From: UBA7985 sp038141425
GTDB lineage: Bacteria > Pseudomonadota > Alphaproteobacteria > UBA7985
Direction: 5' to 3'
Length of the DNA stretch: 64,000 bases
Assembly: GCA_038141425.1 (NCBI GenBank)
Contig: JAYQIC010000003.1
Coordinates: 1 to 64,000, forward strand
The notes beneath the pieces were generated by a model, which was given only the letters and a program-made list of their open reading frames with translations, searched no databases and was not told where the DNA came from. The translations under genes and the position numbers were made by a program. Of the stretch, positions 38,773 to 48,870 are shown one piece after another. Positions within the stretch are counted from its first letter, which is position 1; each line of letters opens with the position of its first letter.

Positions 38773-38970
38773 TCAGTCGCCGTTTTGGCGCATCAGCTCT
38801 TCTTTGAGGCTGCGGATTTCCTTGCGGGCTTCGAGCAGATCAACCTCCAGCCGGTCCCGCTCTTCGCGCACGGTTGCGACCCAGCGGAAGAAGTTCATCG
38901 GGATCGCAAGCGCGCCGATGACCACCACGGTCAGGCCAATGAGCAGAAGAACGGCGATCAGGGGAGCCAT
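38773..38970 (-). CDS. Small single-pass membrane protein with a coiled coil
   Basis: ATG at 38968-38970, 65 residues: one membrane helix (PLIAVLLLIGLTVVVIGALA) followed by a charged amphipathic helix (REERDRLEVDLLEARKEIRS) likely to form a coiled coil on the cytoplasmic side. The family is widespread as small unknowns. It lies 22 bp after the convergent CitE-MaoC gene. Confidence 0.6.
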   Translation of the reverse strand: MAPLIAVLLLIGLTVVVIGALAIPMNFFRWVATVREERDRLEVDLLEARKEIRSLKEELMRQNGD

Positions 38971-39089
38971 GGGAGAGCCTTTCGAGCAGCGATGACAGGG
39001 GCAGGCCACGCTTCTGACGCAGCGCATTGTTCTGCCGTTTAAATGGGGTCTCAAAGGCGCTCCCGCAAATCCGCAGCCTGCAGCGCCGG

Positions 39090-40582
39090 TCAGTCAGCCG
39101 GGTCGACGCCGTACACGCGGTAGCCGATATCGCCATCCCAGTCCGGGTGCGCCTTGGCCGGGTCCAGCGCTGCGCCTGCGCGGTCGATCCTGTCGCGGCA
39201 CAGGTCGGCGATGCTGGCGTAGCCCGCCTTGCCCGCCGCCGAAGTCGGCTCCACCGGCACGTCGAGTTGCACCAGCACGAACCGCCGCCGCTGCCCGTCT
39301 TCGGCATTGAGCGAGAGCAGTGCATCGGCTGTCGTCCCCGACCCGCCGAAGAAGTCCAGCACGATGTCATCCCCCTGCGTGGTGAAGGCGAGCAGGTCGC
39401 GCATCAGGCGGATGTGCTTGGGGTTGAGGAAGACCTTGGCCCCCATCAGCCGGGTCAGATACTGGGTATTATACTGGGCATCGTAGAGGCCGAGCGAGGA
39501 CTTGATCGGGATGTTGGCGTTGCGGAATTCGTTGAAATATTCCTTCATCCGCACCTGCCCGGTCTCGGACTTGGGGAAGATCAGCTCGCCCGCCGCTGCC
39601 TTGCGCGCCATCTCCGCCGGGCTGAAGGCCCAGACATCGCGAAACCGTCTTCCGGTCGCCGGGTCTTCGACGTCGAAGGCTTCGCGCGGGTCTTTCACCG
39701 TGGATTTGCAGTTGGTGTTGCGCCAGGGACCGCGTGGGTCGTTGTCGGGGTTTTCGAAGCCCTCCGGGCTGCGCGGTCGCCCGATGAAGGAAAAGGCCGA
39801 AGAGCGCTGGAACACCAGCAGGTATTCGTGCACCCCGGCGATCATCTGCGCCGGTGGGACACCCTTGGCCGAGGATTTCTTGTCATAGACCATGCACTCG
39901 ACGAAGTTCTCGGCCCCGAACACCTCCTCGCACAGCTTCCACAGGTTCGGCAGCTCGTTCTCATCAATGGAGATGACGATGCAGCCGTCTTCGCGGAGCA
40001 GTTCGCGGGCCACCTCCAGCCGTGGTAGCATGAAGCTCAGCCAGTCGGCATGAAAGCGGCCGTGGTGGTCGGCGTCTTCGCCGCCCTGCTGCGGTTCTGT
40101 CGCCGCTGCCTTGGGCTTGCGCGCGGTGTAGGAGCGCAGGCTTTCGCGGAAGTTATCCGGGAAAATAAACGCATTGCCGGTGTTGTAGGGCGGATCGATG
40201 TAGATCAGCCGAACCTGCCCGGCGAGGTCGCCGATTTCCGGCTCGGTAGCTGACCCGGCCCGCAGCAGCTTCAGCGCGGTGAGGTTGTCGCCGACGATCA
40301 GCCGGTGTCCGGTGGTCTCGGGTGACTTGCTCAGGTCGGGGCGGGGTGGAGCCGCCCTTCGGGGGGTGCCGCAGCCTGCCGCCGGGCCTCGGCCTTTCCC
40401 GGCCAGGTGAAGGCGTAGGTTTCAGCCGCGAGGCGATCCTCGCCCAGCTCGGCCTGCAGGGCGGCGCTCAGCCGTTCGGGGTCGACACGCCGGGTGACGG
40501 CGCCCGTGCTCGGGTCGCGGGTCTCGATCACGCTCTCCGGAAACAGCCGCTGGAGCCCGGTGATTTTATCGTCTGGCGTCAT
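39090..40582 (-). CDS. Site-specific DNA methyltransferase, beta class (type III Mod-like), one frameshift
   Basis: The ATG at 40580-40582 starts MTPDDKITGLQRLFPESVIE. A one-base shift near 40345 (C4 where C5 fits) leads into LSKSPETTGHRLIVGDNLTA. The catalytic motif IV is IYIDPPYNTGNAFIFPDNFR, and the AdoMet-binding motif I follows later as DFFGGSGTTADALLSLNAED, the order of the beta class. LVVFQRSSAFSFIGRP-type and GYRVYGVDPAD segments are also typical. DPPY enzymes usually make N6-methyladenine. No restriction (Res) gene is adjacent, so it is an orphan within this window. It begins 25 bp after the aldehyde dehydrogenase stop. Confidence 0.85.
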
Positions 40583-40606
40583 GGCCCGTTCCGGTCACGC
40601 TTGGTC

Positions 40607-42070
40607 TCACTGCGGGTTGGTCGCCAGCCACACCGATTTGGTCTGCATGAAGCAGCGCATGCCCTCGATGCCGTTTTCGCGGCCATAGCCCGACTGCTTG
40701 AACCCGCCAACGGGGCTTTGCGTTGCCGCGTTGAAGTAGTTGTTGATGTAGACCGTCCCCGCTTCGATCCGCGCCGCCATCCGCATGGCCAGCGCCACGT
40801 CGGCGGTCCAGATCCCCGCGGCCAGCCCGTAGGGGGTATCGTTGGCGCGCTGGATCGCATCCTCGTCGTCCGTCCAAGCTTCGGTCGAGGCGACGGGGCC
40901 GAAGACCTCGGTCTGGGCCAGAGCCGCGCTGTTGGGCACGTCCGCGAACAGCGTCGGGCCGACGTAGTAGCCCCGCTCCCGCACCGCACGGCGCCCGTCG
41001 AGCAGCAGGCGGTGACCGGCGGTCTCGGCGGCGTCGATCTTGGCCAGCACGCCTTCGTAGTGCGGGCGGTTGGCCAGCGGGCCGATGGTCGTCGCCGGGT
41101 CCTCGGGTGGGCCGACCACGGCCTGCGCGCCGATGGCCGCCAGCCGCTGGGTGAAATCATCGATGATGTCGGCGTGAACCAGCAGGCGCGAGCCGGCGAT
41201 GCAGCTCTGGCCCCCGCCGGGGAAGATGGCGTTGGCGATGCCGCGTGCTGCCAGATCAAGGTCGGCGTCGGCCCGGATGATGTGCGGGGATTTACCGCCC
41301 AGCTCCATGACCACCGGCTTGACCTGCTCGGCCGCCAGCGCCGCCACCGCCCGACCGCCACTGGTGCTACCGGTGAAGCTGACCATGCGTACGTCGGGGT
41401 GGCGGACCAGCGGCGTCCCGGTGGTGGGGCCGTAGCCGGTGACGACATTGACCACGCCGGGGGCAGAAGCTCGGCCTCCTGCAGGATCTGCATCAGCGCC
41501 AGCGTCGAGCAGCTTGCGTGCTCGGAGGGCTTGATCACCGCCGTGTTGCCCGCCGCCAGCGCCGCAGACACCTTCCAGATCACCGTCCCGACCGGCGCGT
41601 TCCACGGCAGGAACAGCGCCACCACGCCAAAGGGCTCCCAACTCATATAGTTGTGCATGTCGGGCATTTCGGCGGGGATCACCCGGCCTTCGAACTTGTC
41701 GCAGAGGCCGGCGTAGTAGTGCCAGCTATCGACCTGCCACCCGCCTTGTTTCAGGCCCGGGGCAATGTTGCCGGTCCGGCCATTGTCGCGCAGCTCGACA
41801 GCGCCCAGTTCCTCAGCCTTCTCGGAAATCAGGTCGCCGATCCGGCGCAGCACCCGCCCGCGCTGGGCGGGCAGCATCCGGCCCCCATGGACCGTGGTAG
41901 AAGGCGGCCTTGGCGGCCCGTACCGCGCGGTCGACATCGGCCTCGCCACAGTCCGCCACCTGCGCCCAAACCGCGCCATCAGCAGGGTTCTCTGAGTCGA
42001 TCCACTGGCCACCGGCGGGCTGGTGCCACTGGTTGTCGGCGAAGTAGGGGAAGCGTGTCACCTCAGGCAT
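40607..42070 (-). CDS. NAD(P)+-dependent aldehyde dehydrogenase, two frameshifts
   Basis: About 487 residues starting MPEVTRFPYFADNQWHQPAG. Deleting one G in the G5 run near 41886 joins AFYHGPW to RMLPAQRGRVLRRIGDLISE; adding one C in the C5 run near 41461 joins LQEAELLPP to GVVNVVTGYGPTTGTPLVRH. Catalytic residues: glutamate in VVMELGGKSPHII and cysteine in GGGQSCIAGSRLL; FLPWNAPVGTVIWKVSAALA and EVFGPV are typical. Its start overlaps the GMC oxidoreductase stop by 8 bp, so the pair is translationally coupled, as in alcohol-to-acid oxidation pathways such as choline to betaine. Confidence 0.9.
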
Positions 42071-43753
42071 GGATCACCTCACTGGCAGCGGGGGGCTCGC
42101 CGGGATACTCGGGCGGCGGCGGCGGGCGCTGCAAAATCATGTCGGCGGCCTTTTCGGCCATGGCGACCACGGTAGCATAGAGATTGCCGGTAATCTGCGT
42201 CGGCATGGCGGCGGCGTCGCAAACCCGCAGGCCCTCGATCCCGCGCACCCGCAGCTGGTCATCGAGCACGGCGTCAAGGTCGGTGCCCATGCGCGCGGTG
42301 GAGCAGGGGTGGTGGCCGGTGTAGGCGGTTTCGCGGATAGCTTCGACGACCTGCGCGCGGTCGACGGCGTCCTTCCAGACACCGATCTCGCCCTGATGGT
42401 AGCGGGCGATTTCCGGCTGGGCCATGACCTCGCGCATGGCGGCGACACCGCGAACCAGCGCGTCGATGTCCGCGGGGTGGGACAGGAAGTTGGGGTCGAT
42501 CCGTGGGTGGTCGAGCGGGTCGGCGCTGCGCAGCCGCAGGGTCCCGAGGCTCTGGGGCCGCTCGAGGTTGATGTCGATCTGCAGCCCCGGCCGCGCCACC
42601 TTGCGCCCCCGGACCAGCAGCCGTCGCCCCAGCCGCTGCAGCAGGGGCGCGTCGTCCCGGTCCCCGCTGCCGAGGTTCTCATCGATGATCATCGGCGTCA
42701 TGAACACCTGCAGCTCCGGCAGGGTCACGTCCTCGAAGGCGTGGAACAGCACGGCAGAAAACAGCGCCCCGCCCCCCGGCCCGGAGCCGTTGAGCAGCCA
42801 GCGCCCCATCAGCAGCGCTGCCCGGTCCAGCCGCTGATACCGGGCGGTGCTGAGGTCGATGCGGTCGGAGGCGTATTGCATGGAAACATCGACGTGGTCG
42901 GCCAGATTGGCGCCCACATCTGGGGCGTCGAGTAGCGGCTTGATCCCGTGCGCGCGCAGGTGTTCGGCAGGGCCGATCCCCGACAGCATGAGCAGCTGCG
43001 GCGTGCCAAAGGCCCCTTGGCAGACGATGATTTCACGCCCGGCGGAGATCACTTCGCCGTCGGTGGTCTCGACCCCGACGGCCCGGCGGCCGTCGAGCAC
43101 CAGCCGCGCAATATGGCGGCGGGTGAGCACGGTCAGGTTCTTCGGCCGCTGGCTGAGGTAGGCGATGGCCGAGGACTGGCGCACCCCGCGCGAAACCGTG
43201 CTGTCAGTGCGTGCCACCCCGGTGCGGTCCGGGCCGTTGAAGTCGTCCAGCTCGCGGTGTCCGACGGCGCGCGCGGCGTCGATGAAGGCCCGCTCCAGCG
43301 TGCCGAAATTGACCGAAGGCTCGGTTTTCAGCGGGCCGTCTGTACCGTGCCAGTCATCCCGGCGGTCGCGCGACCCCTCGGCGCGCTTGAAGTAGGGCAG
43401 GAGGTCGGCGTACCCCAGCCCCTGAGCCCCGACTGTCGCCACTGCTCATAGTCGCTTTCGACCCCGCGCATGTAGATCATGCCGTTGACGATGGACGAGC
43501 CTCCGAGGGCCTTGCCGCGCGCGAAATAGATGCTGCGGCCGTTTAAGCTGGCCTGTGGTTCGCTGTGATAGCCCCAGTCGAGCTTGGGATTGCCGAAGAC
43601 GAAGCCATTGCCCGCGGGCATGCGGATGAACAGGTCGCGGCCGGGGCCGCCAGCCTCAACGATGCAGACCGAAACCCCCGGGTCTTCGGCCAGCCGCGCG
43701 GCCAACGCACAGCCCGCCGATCCTCCCCCTGCGATCACGTAGTCGAATTTCAT
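42063..43753 (-). CDS. GMC-family FAD-dependent alcohol dehydrogenase (choline-dehydrogenase-like), one frameshift
   Basis: About 564 residues from the ATG at 43751-43753. FAD-binding GAGx-type loop is DYVIAGGGSAGCALAARLAE; GMC signature 1 is ARGKALGGSSIVNGMIYMRG; one G is missing in a G4 run near 43431, after which GLGYADLLPYFKRAEGSRDR continues; GMC signature 2 is GAFGTPQLLMLSGIGPAEHL; the catalytic His region is TGHHPCSTARMG and the C-terminal NLYATVVAMAEKAADMI. It oxidises a primary alcohol to an aldehyde, passed on to the coupled aldehyde dehydrogenase. Confidence 0.9.
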
Positions 43754-43834
43754 GGCCACCCGTGCTTCGGACCTGCTTTCTGCTTCGAGCGGGAGCCTAC
43801 ACCAAGCCCGCCAGCGGCAGAAGCGCCGCGCCCG

Positions 43835-44275
43835 CTACTGCTGGTCGCGCTCCAGCCGCCGGAACCAGTCCAAGCCCTCGCCGATACCCGCTTCAAACGG
43901 CGTTGGCAGCCCGATGTCCGTGCAATGCGGGGTGCTGAACCAGTCGTGGTACTCCTCGACTGCCGTTTGCAGGGTGCCGTTGTAGACGTCGAAGAAAATG
44001 TCGGTCAGCGACCAGGTCAACTCGAAGATCATGTTGGGGGAGGCTGGATGCTCAGCGATCAGCGCCCGGATTTCATCGCTCTGTTCGTAGGTGGACGTGC
44101 CAACCGGCCGCCGCCGGGAGCCGTCGTGCATGGTCCCGGCGAGCTGGTGCGCCGCTGCGCACATATCCCGGCTGTAGTCGGCCCCCATCTGGGCGGCAGC
44201 GGGCGGGGCAAGCGCCAGTAGGCTCAGGCCCGTCAACGCGGCGAGATACAGGTGTTTCACGGGTCGGCTTATCAT
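43835..44275 (-). CDS. Small secreted protein of unknown function
   Basis: From the ATG at 44273-44275, 146 residues with a signal peptide (VKHLYLAALTGLSLLALAPP, cleaved after AAA). The mature part has two cysteines (SRDMCAAAHQ and STPHCTDIG) and is helical. No family is recognised. It is divergent from another small secreted protein at 44438. Confidence 0.65.
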   Translation of the reverse strand: MISRPVKHLYLAALTGLSLLALAPPAAAQMGADYSRDMCAAAHQLAGTMHDGSRRRPVGTSTYEQSDEIRALIAEHPASPNMIFELTWSLTDIFFDVYNGTLQTAVEEYHDWFSTPHCTDIGLPTPFEAGIGEGLDWFRRLERDQQ

Positions 44276-44437
44276 CAAGGTCAGGGCCTTCTCATCGGTC
44301 GTTATTGGTGCAGCTGATCATAAATTTTCGTGCTGTACCATCCGGCGCTAAAACGACGCTCAGACCCGAGTTCTCTTGAGCGCACCCTGAAAATCATTAG
44401 AATACACTAAAGTAAGTGCAAACCGGGAGAGCTGACC

Positions 44438-44920
44438 ATGCGGACAATGCGGATTTTCCTCGGCCTTTTGTCCGCAACAGTGGCCTTGGCGACGGCGGGG
44501 ACGGCTGCGGCTGAAGACGTTTATACCTGTCCGGTCGAGGACGTCATCGGCTTCCGGAAAATGGAAGAAGGCGCAACCGCCGATAACAAGTTCGGCTGGG
44601 CCATGGACGTCGATACCCTGCAGCCCGAAGACATTGTTTATCAGCTGATTGTCTCAGACGACGGTGTGGTCTCCGTCTATGTCAGCACCGATGGCAGCGA
44701 GTACATGGATCTCGAAGAAATCTACGGCTTCGGTATCGATACCTTCCAGCGTGGCGTGCTCGCCCTGTCGGGTGGCAGCGATATCGAGCAGGGATCGACA
44801 CGGTTCAACTTTGCCTTCGACGTCGCGGAAATGACGATGATGCTCCATATCTCCAGCGTCTATGCAGAGGACACACCGCTGGATACGTCCATGTACCTCT
44901 ATACTGCCAAGTGCAGCTGA
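44438..44920 (+). CDS. Small secreted protein of unknown function
   Basis: 160 residues with a signal peptide (MRTMRIFLGLLSATVALATA, cleaved after AAA). The mature protein begins EDVYTCPVEDVIGFRKMEEG and ends with TAKCS, so one disulfide between Cys near the start and Cys near the end is likely; the middle is beta-rich and acidic. An AT-rich promoter patch (ATTAGAATACACTAAAGTAA) precedes it. GGGAGAGC is a good ribosome-binding site. It is followed 19 bp later by a membrane-protein gene. Confidence 0.65.
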   Translation: MRTMRIFLGLLSATVALATAGTAAAEDVYTCPVEDVIGFRKMEEGATADNKFGWAMDVDTLQPEDIVYQLIVSDDGVVSVYVSTDGSEYMDLEEIYGFGIDTFQRGVLALSGGSDIEQGSTRFNFAFDVAEMTMMLHISSVYAEDTPLDTSMYLYTAKCS

Positions 44921-44939
44921 CCGCGCAGGGCTCGGAGAC

Positions 44940-45416
44940 ATGACGACGACCGAGGGACCGATCAAAAGGTGCTGCAGCAAAGTCGGCCTAATAACTCAGT
45001 GTTCTGGGCTTCCCTGGCTGGCCTGCTCCAGGTCGCGCTTGCTGTCTCCGCGGGCGTGATCGCCTACTGGCAGGTGACCGAGCAGTGGGCGGTGCAGAAC
45101 GAGCAGGCCGCCCGTGATGCCTACAAGGATTTTCTCAAGATCTCGATGGATCATCCGACGCTTTCGGGGGTACCTGTCTGACTATGAGTACACCGAGCAG
45201 GATGACGAGCAGTACTTCTGGTACGTCACGCTGATGACGGAAACCTTCGAGCAGGTGCTGGCCTACGTGCCCAACATCGACGCGTGGATCGACCTGCTCG
45301 AGCTGCAAGTGGACATCCACTGCGAATATTATTCCTCCGACGGCTTTCAGCCTGAGCTCTACAGCCAACGACTGCAGGAGGTGGTCCAGCAGGTTCTGGC
45401 GCAGGGCGACTGCTGA
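44940..45416 (+). CDS. Single-pass membrane protein of unknown function, two frameshifts
   Basis: The ATG at 44940 is preceded by CTCGGAGA. Restoring one A in an A4 run near 44966 joins MTTTEGPIK to KVLQQSRPNNSVFWASLAGL, a membrane helix running to GVIAYWQVTEQW. Removing one G of a G5 run near 45170 joins FLKISMDHPTLSG to YLSDYEYTEQDDEQYFWYVT and on to QGDC. The result, about 158 residues, resembles small proteins with one N-terminal helix and an acidic cytoplasmic or periplasmic helical domain found beside unknown genes; function unrecognised. Confidence 0.6.
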
Positions 45417-45483
45417 CCCTGCTTCTGATAGGCTGTTGCCATCGGGCGCCTTTTTCGGCGTGCAGGCCAAGGGAGGCAGCATA

Positions 45484-46275
45484 ATGACCTTTCATCAGAC
45501 TTTGACCCCGTTGCTCACCGCCGTAGGTGCGGCAGCGCTGCTGGCGCTCGCAGGCGCCTCGACGGCCGCCGCACAGAGCGCTTGTCCCGCTGGTTTCCGG
45601 TCGGCCACAGGCGAGAGCTTCGGCATCCCGGTCTGCGCCACAGAGCGGGTCAGCGACCGCGCGCTTGAACACGCTGCGGGCGTTATGAACCGCTTGCTCG
45701 ACTTCGACCGCAACGGCGCGCCGGACAGCCCGCCGGTGCTGGCGGAACTCCACGACAGCGGTGCGTTCTATGCGGTGTTTCCCAACGAACGCGCAGTCGA
45801 ACGCTTCTTCGACCGACTGGATGACAGCCAGCACGACACCTACGAGGCGTCGGTGGTGGTCATGGAAGACGAGATGGACATCGGCGGTCGTGAGGGCTGG
45901 GACCCGACCATCGAAGAGGCGCTGCACGTCATCACTCAGTTTGGCTATGCCGAGGCTTTCCCCGAAGCCTTCGGTGAGTTTCGCGGCAGCGCAATTGCCG
46001 ACCTGATGGATGCGGCGCGTGGGGGCTATCACGCGCGGGTGCCCAACCGCTATCCGGCGGGGGCCGTCTATACCTACGACGACCGAAGCTGCGACTACGG
46101 CTGTCAGGTCACCGAGTTCACATTCTGGGCCATAACGTCGATGCGTGGCCTGAACCGCAATCGGGCCGATGAGATCGGCGAGGAGTGGCGCCTGCACACG
46201 CCCGAGCTGATGGAGAGCCGGGCGCCGGGGCTGGTGGCGCTGCTCAGCGATCCCCGTTTCGGCATCCTGTTCTGA
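45484..46275 (+). CDS. Secreted protein of unknown function
   Basis: 263 residues from the ATG at 45484, with a signal peptide (LLTAVGAAALLALAGASTAA). The mature part starts QSACPAGFRSATGESFGIPV and has several cysteines (SACPAGF, PVCATERV, SCDYGCQV), suggesting disulfides. The central segment DGDAP-like residues are absent; instead LLDFDRNGAPDSPPVLAELH and AVFPNERAVERFF alternate charged helices. A family of secreted proteins of this length exists but I cannot name it. The RidA-like gene starts 5 bp after its stop, so translation may be coupled. Confidence 0.65.
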   Translation: MTFHQTLTPLLTAVGAAALLALAGASTAAAQSACPAGFRSATGESFGIPVCATERVSDRALEHAAGVMNRLLDFDRNGAPDSPPVLAELHDSGAFYAVFPNERAVERFFDRLDDSQHDTYEASVVVMEDEMDIGGREGWDPTIEEALHVITQFGYAEAFPEAFGEFRGSAIADLMDAARGGYHARVPNRYPAGAVYTYDDRSCDYGCQVTEFTFWAITSMRGLNRNRADEIGEEWRLHTPELMESRAPGLVALLSDPRFGILF

Positions 46276-46280
46276 CCTCA

Positions 46281-47374
46281 ATGAACGCTCCTTTGCGCCT
46301 TGTGCCCTTCGACGGGCTTTGGGAAATGGCGATCGACGTTCCTACTCGATGCTCGCCGGTCGGGGTGAACTGGCCTGGTCCTGCGGGCAGCTGGCGCTGG
46401 GCGAGGGCGCACGGGTGCAGGCGCCCGGTGATCTGCTGGCACAGGCCGATGTCGTCGCCGACCACCTCGGCACCATCCTCCGCCGTGCCGAGCTGGACCG
46501 ATCCTGTGTTCGGCGGCTGGTCGCCTACTACGTGCCGGAGACCGACGGCGATGGCCCTGCGCTGATCGCCCGGCTTCTGGACCGTCTCGGCAAAGCAGTG
46601 ATCGTCGATCTCGTCCCGGTCCCCGTGTTCTACTACCACGGCGTTCGGCTGGAGATTGACCTGTTCTGCGGCGCGGTGCCCGCTGCGCCGACCCTTGACG
46701 ATGTCTCGCTTGCAGGCGGGGCGGCTACGGCCCGGTTCCAGTCAACAGCCGGGGAGACGTGGGTCAGCTTCGCGGGGTCGCCAGTCGCTCTCGATGCGGC
46801 TCTGGAAGCCCTGCGCGATGCCTGCCGCCAACGCGGTCTGGATCCCCAAAACTGCCTCGAAGAGCACTGGACCGCGCCGGAAGCGGCGCTCGCCAGCCTC
46901 GGCGCTGCTGGGGTCGGCTTTGGCAATGGCTTTGACCCCGGCGCGGTGGTCAGCACAGGCTCAGACGACCCGCTGATCCGACTGCGTGCGCGGGTCCGCT
47001 CGGACGCTGTCGCGGCACAGCGGACGGCGCGCGCGGGCTGTGGCTTCATCGTGCGTGAATGCGGTCCGCATCTGTGGCTGCAGGGACGGGCGGGCGAGGG
47101 CCTGTCCGGGCTGGTCGGGCAGACCGCAGCGATCATGCAAGGAGCCGACGAGATTCTGGCCGAGTACGGCCTTTGCTTTGAGGACGTGATCAAGCAGACC
47201 GCACACTACTGCGGCGGCTCGGCCGGGGAGCTGCACGACAATATGGGCGTGCGGAACGCGTACTACAGCAAGCCCGGCCCGGCCTCGACCGGGATTCCGG
47301 TGCGCGGCTTTGAACAGGCGACGACACGGACGGTGATCGACCTCCGGCTGCTGCGGGGCTGGCGGGATCAGTAG
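46281..47374 (+). CDS. Tandem RidA/YjgF-like protein, one frameshift
   Basis: Starts MNAPLRLVPFDGLWEMAIDV; one C must be added near 46344 to continue PYSMLAGRGELAWSCGQLAL. The N-terminal half is RidA-like (DVVADHLGTILRRAELDRSC, VRRLVAYYV) and the C-terminal half carries a second RidA-like block (AIMQGADEILAEYGLCFEDV, IKQTAHYCGG, GVRNAYYSKPGPASTGIPVR). About 364 residues, roughly two RidA units plus linkers. RidA deaminates reactive enamines/imines formed by PLP or oxidative enzymes. Here it leads the deaminase/Rieske operon, although 123 bp separate it from the deaminase gene. Confidence 0.65.
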
Positions 47375-47497
47375 CGCCGGTGTCGACAGACGTGGGCAGT
47401 GAACGGCGACCCGCTTGCCAAGGTTGCAGCTCTTCGACAGACTTAGGGTGAACCTTCCAGCCGTCGCAGACCGTCCCAGCCCCCGGAGCGCCATGCC

Positions 47498-47989
47498 ATG
47501 ACCAGCCAGCACGAAACCGATCTGATCCACCTGACCCGCTCGATCGAACTCGCCGACGAGGCTGTGCGCGAAGGCAATCATCCCTTTGGCTCCGTGCTGG
47601 TCTCTGCCGAGGGCGAGGTACTGGCCGAGGCCAAGAACAGCCATTCGGTCGACCGTGGCCCGGGCCACGCGGAGTCCAACCTCGCGCGGCTGGCGGCGCG
47701 GCAGTTCGACATCGAAACCCTGCGCGGCTCGACCCTCTACACCTCCGTTGAACCCTGTTCGATGTGTGCGGGAACGACCTACTGGGCCGAAATCGGCGCC
47801 GTCGTCTTCGGCATGACCGAGCGCCGGTTGGGGGAGATGACCGGCGATGACCCGGAAAACCCGACCCAGGATCTGGAGTGCCGGACGATCTTCGCCTCGG
47901 GCCGCCGCCCGGTCGAAGTGCGCGGCCCTTTCGACGAACTCGAAGAGCGGATTGTCGCCCAGCACCTCGCCTACTGGCGCACGGCCTGA
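47498..47989 (+). CDS. Nucleoside/nucleobase deaminase, CDA superfamily (guanine-deaminase-like)
   Basis: 163 residues. The zinc-site signature is GPGHAESNLARLAA (H57-A-E59, catalytic glutamate) and SVEPCSMCAGTTYWAEIGAV (C87, C90). The fold and length match the GuaD/TadA-type cytidine-deaminase superfamily that hydrolytically deaminates purine or pyrimidine bases. In operon context with a split Rieske oxygenase it may act on a (methyl)purine or similar heterocycle (inference). The next gene starts 25 bp downstream. Confidence 0.85.
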   Translation: MTSQHETDLIHLTRSIELADEAVREGNHPFGSVLVSAEGEVLAEAKNSHSVDRGPGHAESNLARLAARQFDIETLRGSTLYTSVEPCSMCAGTTYWAEIGAVVFGMTERRLGEMTGDDPENPTQDLECRTIFASGRRPVEVRGPFDELEERIVAQHLAYWRTA

Positions 47990-48014
47990 CGACGACGGGA
48001 CGGGAGCAGAGATC

Positions 48015-48284
48015 GTGCAGGCGACAGAAATCCGCATGACCGGCGCACTGGCCTCCGACAGCCTCGCGCCGTGGATCGAGCATCGCGCGCGCAAGCTCAA
48101 CCTGCAGGGCTGGCTCGAACAGAGCTCGGGCCACACAGCCAGGATCGTGGTCACGGGCGAGCCGTCGATGATCGAAGCCATGGCCGTCAGCTGCAGCCTC
48201 GGTCCGGCAGACGTGCTGGTGCAGGACATCTCCACCCACGCCCTGACCCTCGACCGGGCGGTTCAGGGGTTTGTCTGCCGATGA
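48015..48284 (+). CDS. Acylphosphatase-like protein lacking the catalytic residues
   Basis: From the GTG at 48015 (GGGAG upstream), 89 residues. WIEHRARKLNLQGWLEQSSG then TARIVVTGEPSMIEAMAVSC and LGPADVLVQDI follow the acylphosphatase pattern (F-x-x-x-A-x-x-L-x-L-x-G-W-V-x-N ... V-x-x-x-G ... G-P). However, the G-x-V-Q-G-V-x-[FY]-R loop is absent (GALASDSLAPWI) and the catalytic asparagine is replaced by Glu. It is likely a structural or regulatory relic in the operon. Its stop overlaps the Rieske gene start by ATGA. Confidence 0.6.
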   Translation: MQATEIRMTGALASDSLAPWIEHRARKLNLQGWLEQSSGHTARIVVTGEPSMIEAMAVSCSLGPADVLVQDISTHALTLDRAVQGFVCR

Positions 48285-48870
48285 GCGCGCGTCCGGTCGG
48301 CCTCAGCCGCGACCTGCCTGCCGCCCGGGTGATGCGGGCCATGGTCGACGATCAGGATCTGGTCGTGTGGCGCTCGGCGGGCGGCACGCTGGCCGCGTGG
48401 GACAACCGCTGCCCGCACCGGGGCATGGCGCTTTCGCACGGCTTTGTCGGGGGGAGAACCTCGCTTGCCTCTACCACGGCTGGCACTTTGGCTGTGAGAG
48501 CGGGGGCTGCAGTCTGATCCCCTCGCACCCCGAACTGACCCCGCCGGAGACCATCCGCACCCGCGCGTTTCCGGCGCGGGAACAGGGCGGCGTGATCTGG
48601 GTGGCCCTCTCGGGCGAGGCCGATGCGCCGGTCGATGATCTGGACGGCTTTGCGCCGCTGCGCAGCCTGCACGTCGAAGCCGCTGAAATGACCCTGCTCG
48701 ACGCCGCGTCCGACCATGCCTTTCCTGACGCGCGCCTGCGGCTGCTCTGCAACCCGATCGCGCCGGATCTGACCCTGCTGCTGGTGCTGATCGACGCTGC
48801 GGCCGATACAGCGACGCAGAAGGCGGCGGCACGCTGGTGCGAACAGCTGCGCCGGATCGCAGAAGCATGA
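48281..48870 (+). CDS. Stand-alone Rieske [2Fe-2S] protein, one frameshift
   Basis: Starts ATGAGCGCG overlapping the preceding stop. The Rieske cluster is CPHRGMALSHGF (C44, H46) and, after restoring one G in a G6 run near 48456, ENLACLYHGWHFGCESGGCS (C63, H66), a C-x-H-x16-C-x2-H pattern. The remaining 120 residues continue PPETIRTRAFPAREQGGVIW and LHVEAAEMTLLDAASDHAFP but lack the mononuclear-iron site. The stop overlaps the catalytic-subunit gene by ATGA. Role: electron transfer to the separate oxygenase subunit (inference from gene order). Confidence 0.8.

Noticed and set aside
46961..48235. Minus-strand open frame (424 codons) across RidA, deaminase and acylphosphatase genes
   Set aside because: It spans several real plus-strand genes with good motifs and ribosome-binding sites, so it is a shadow.
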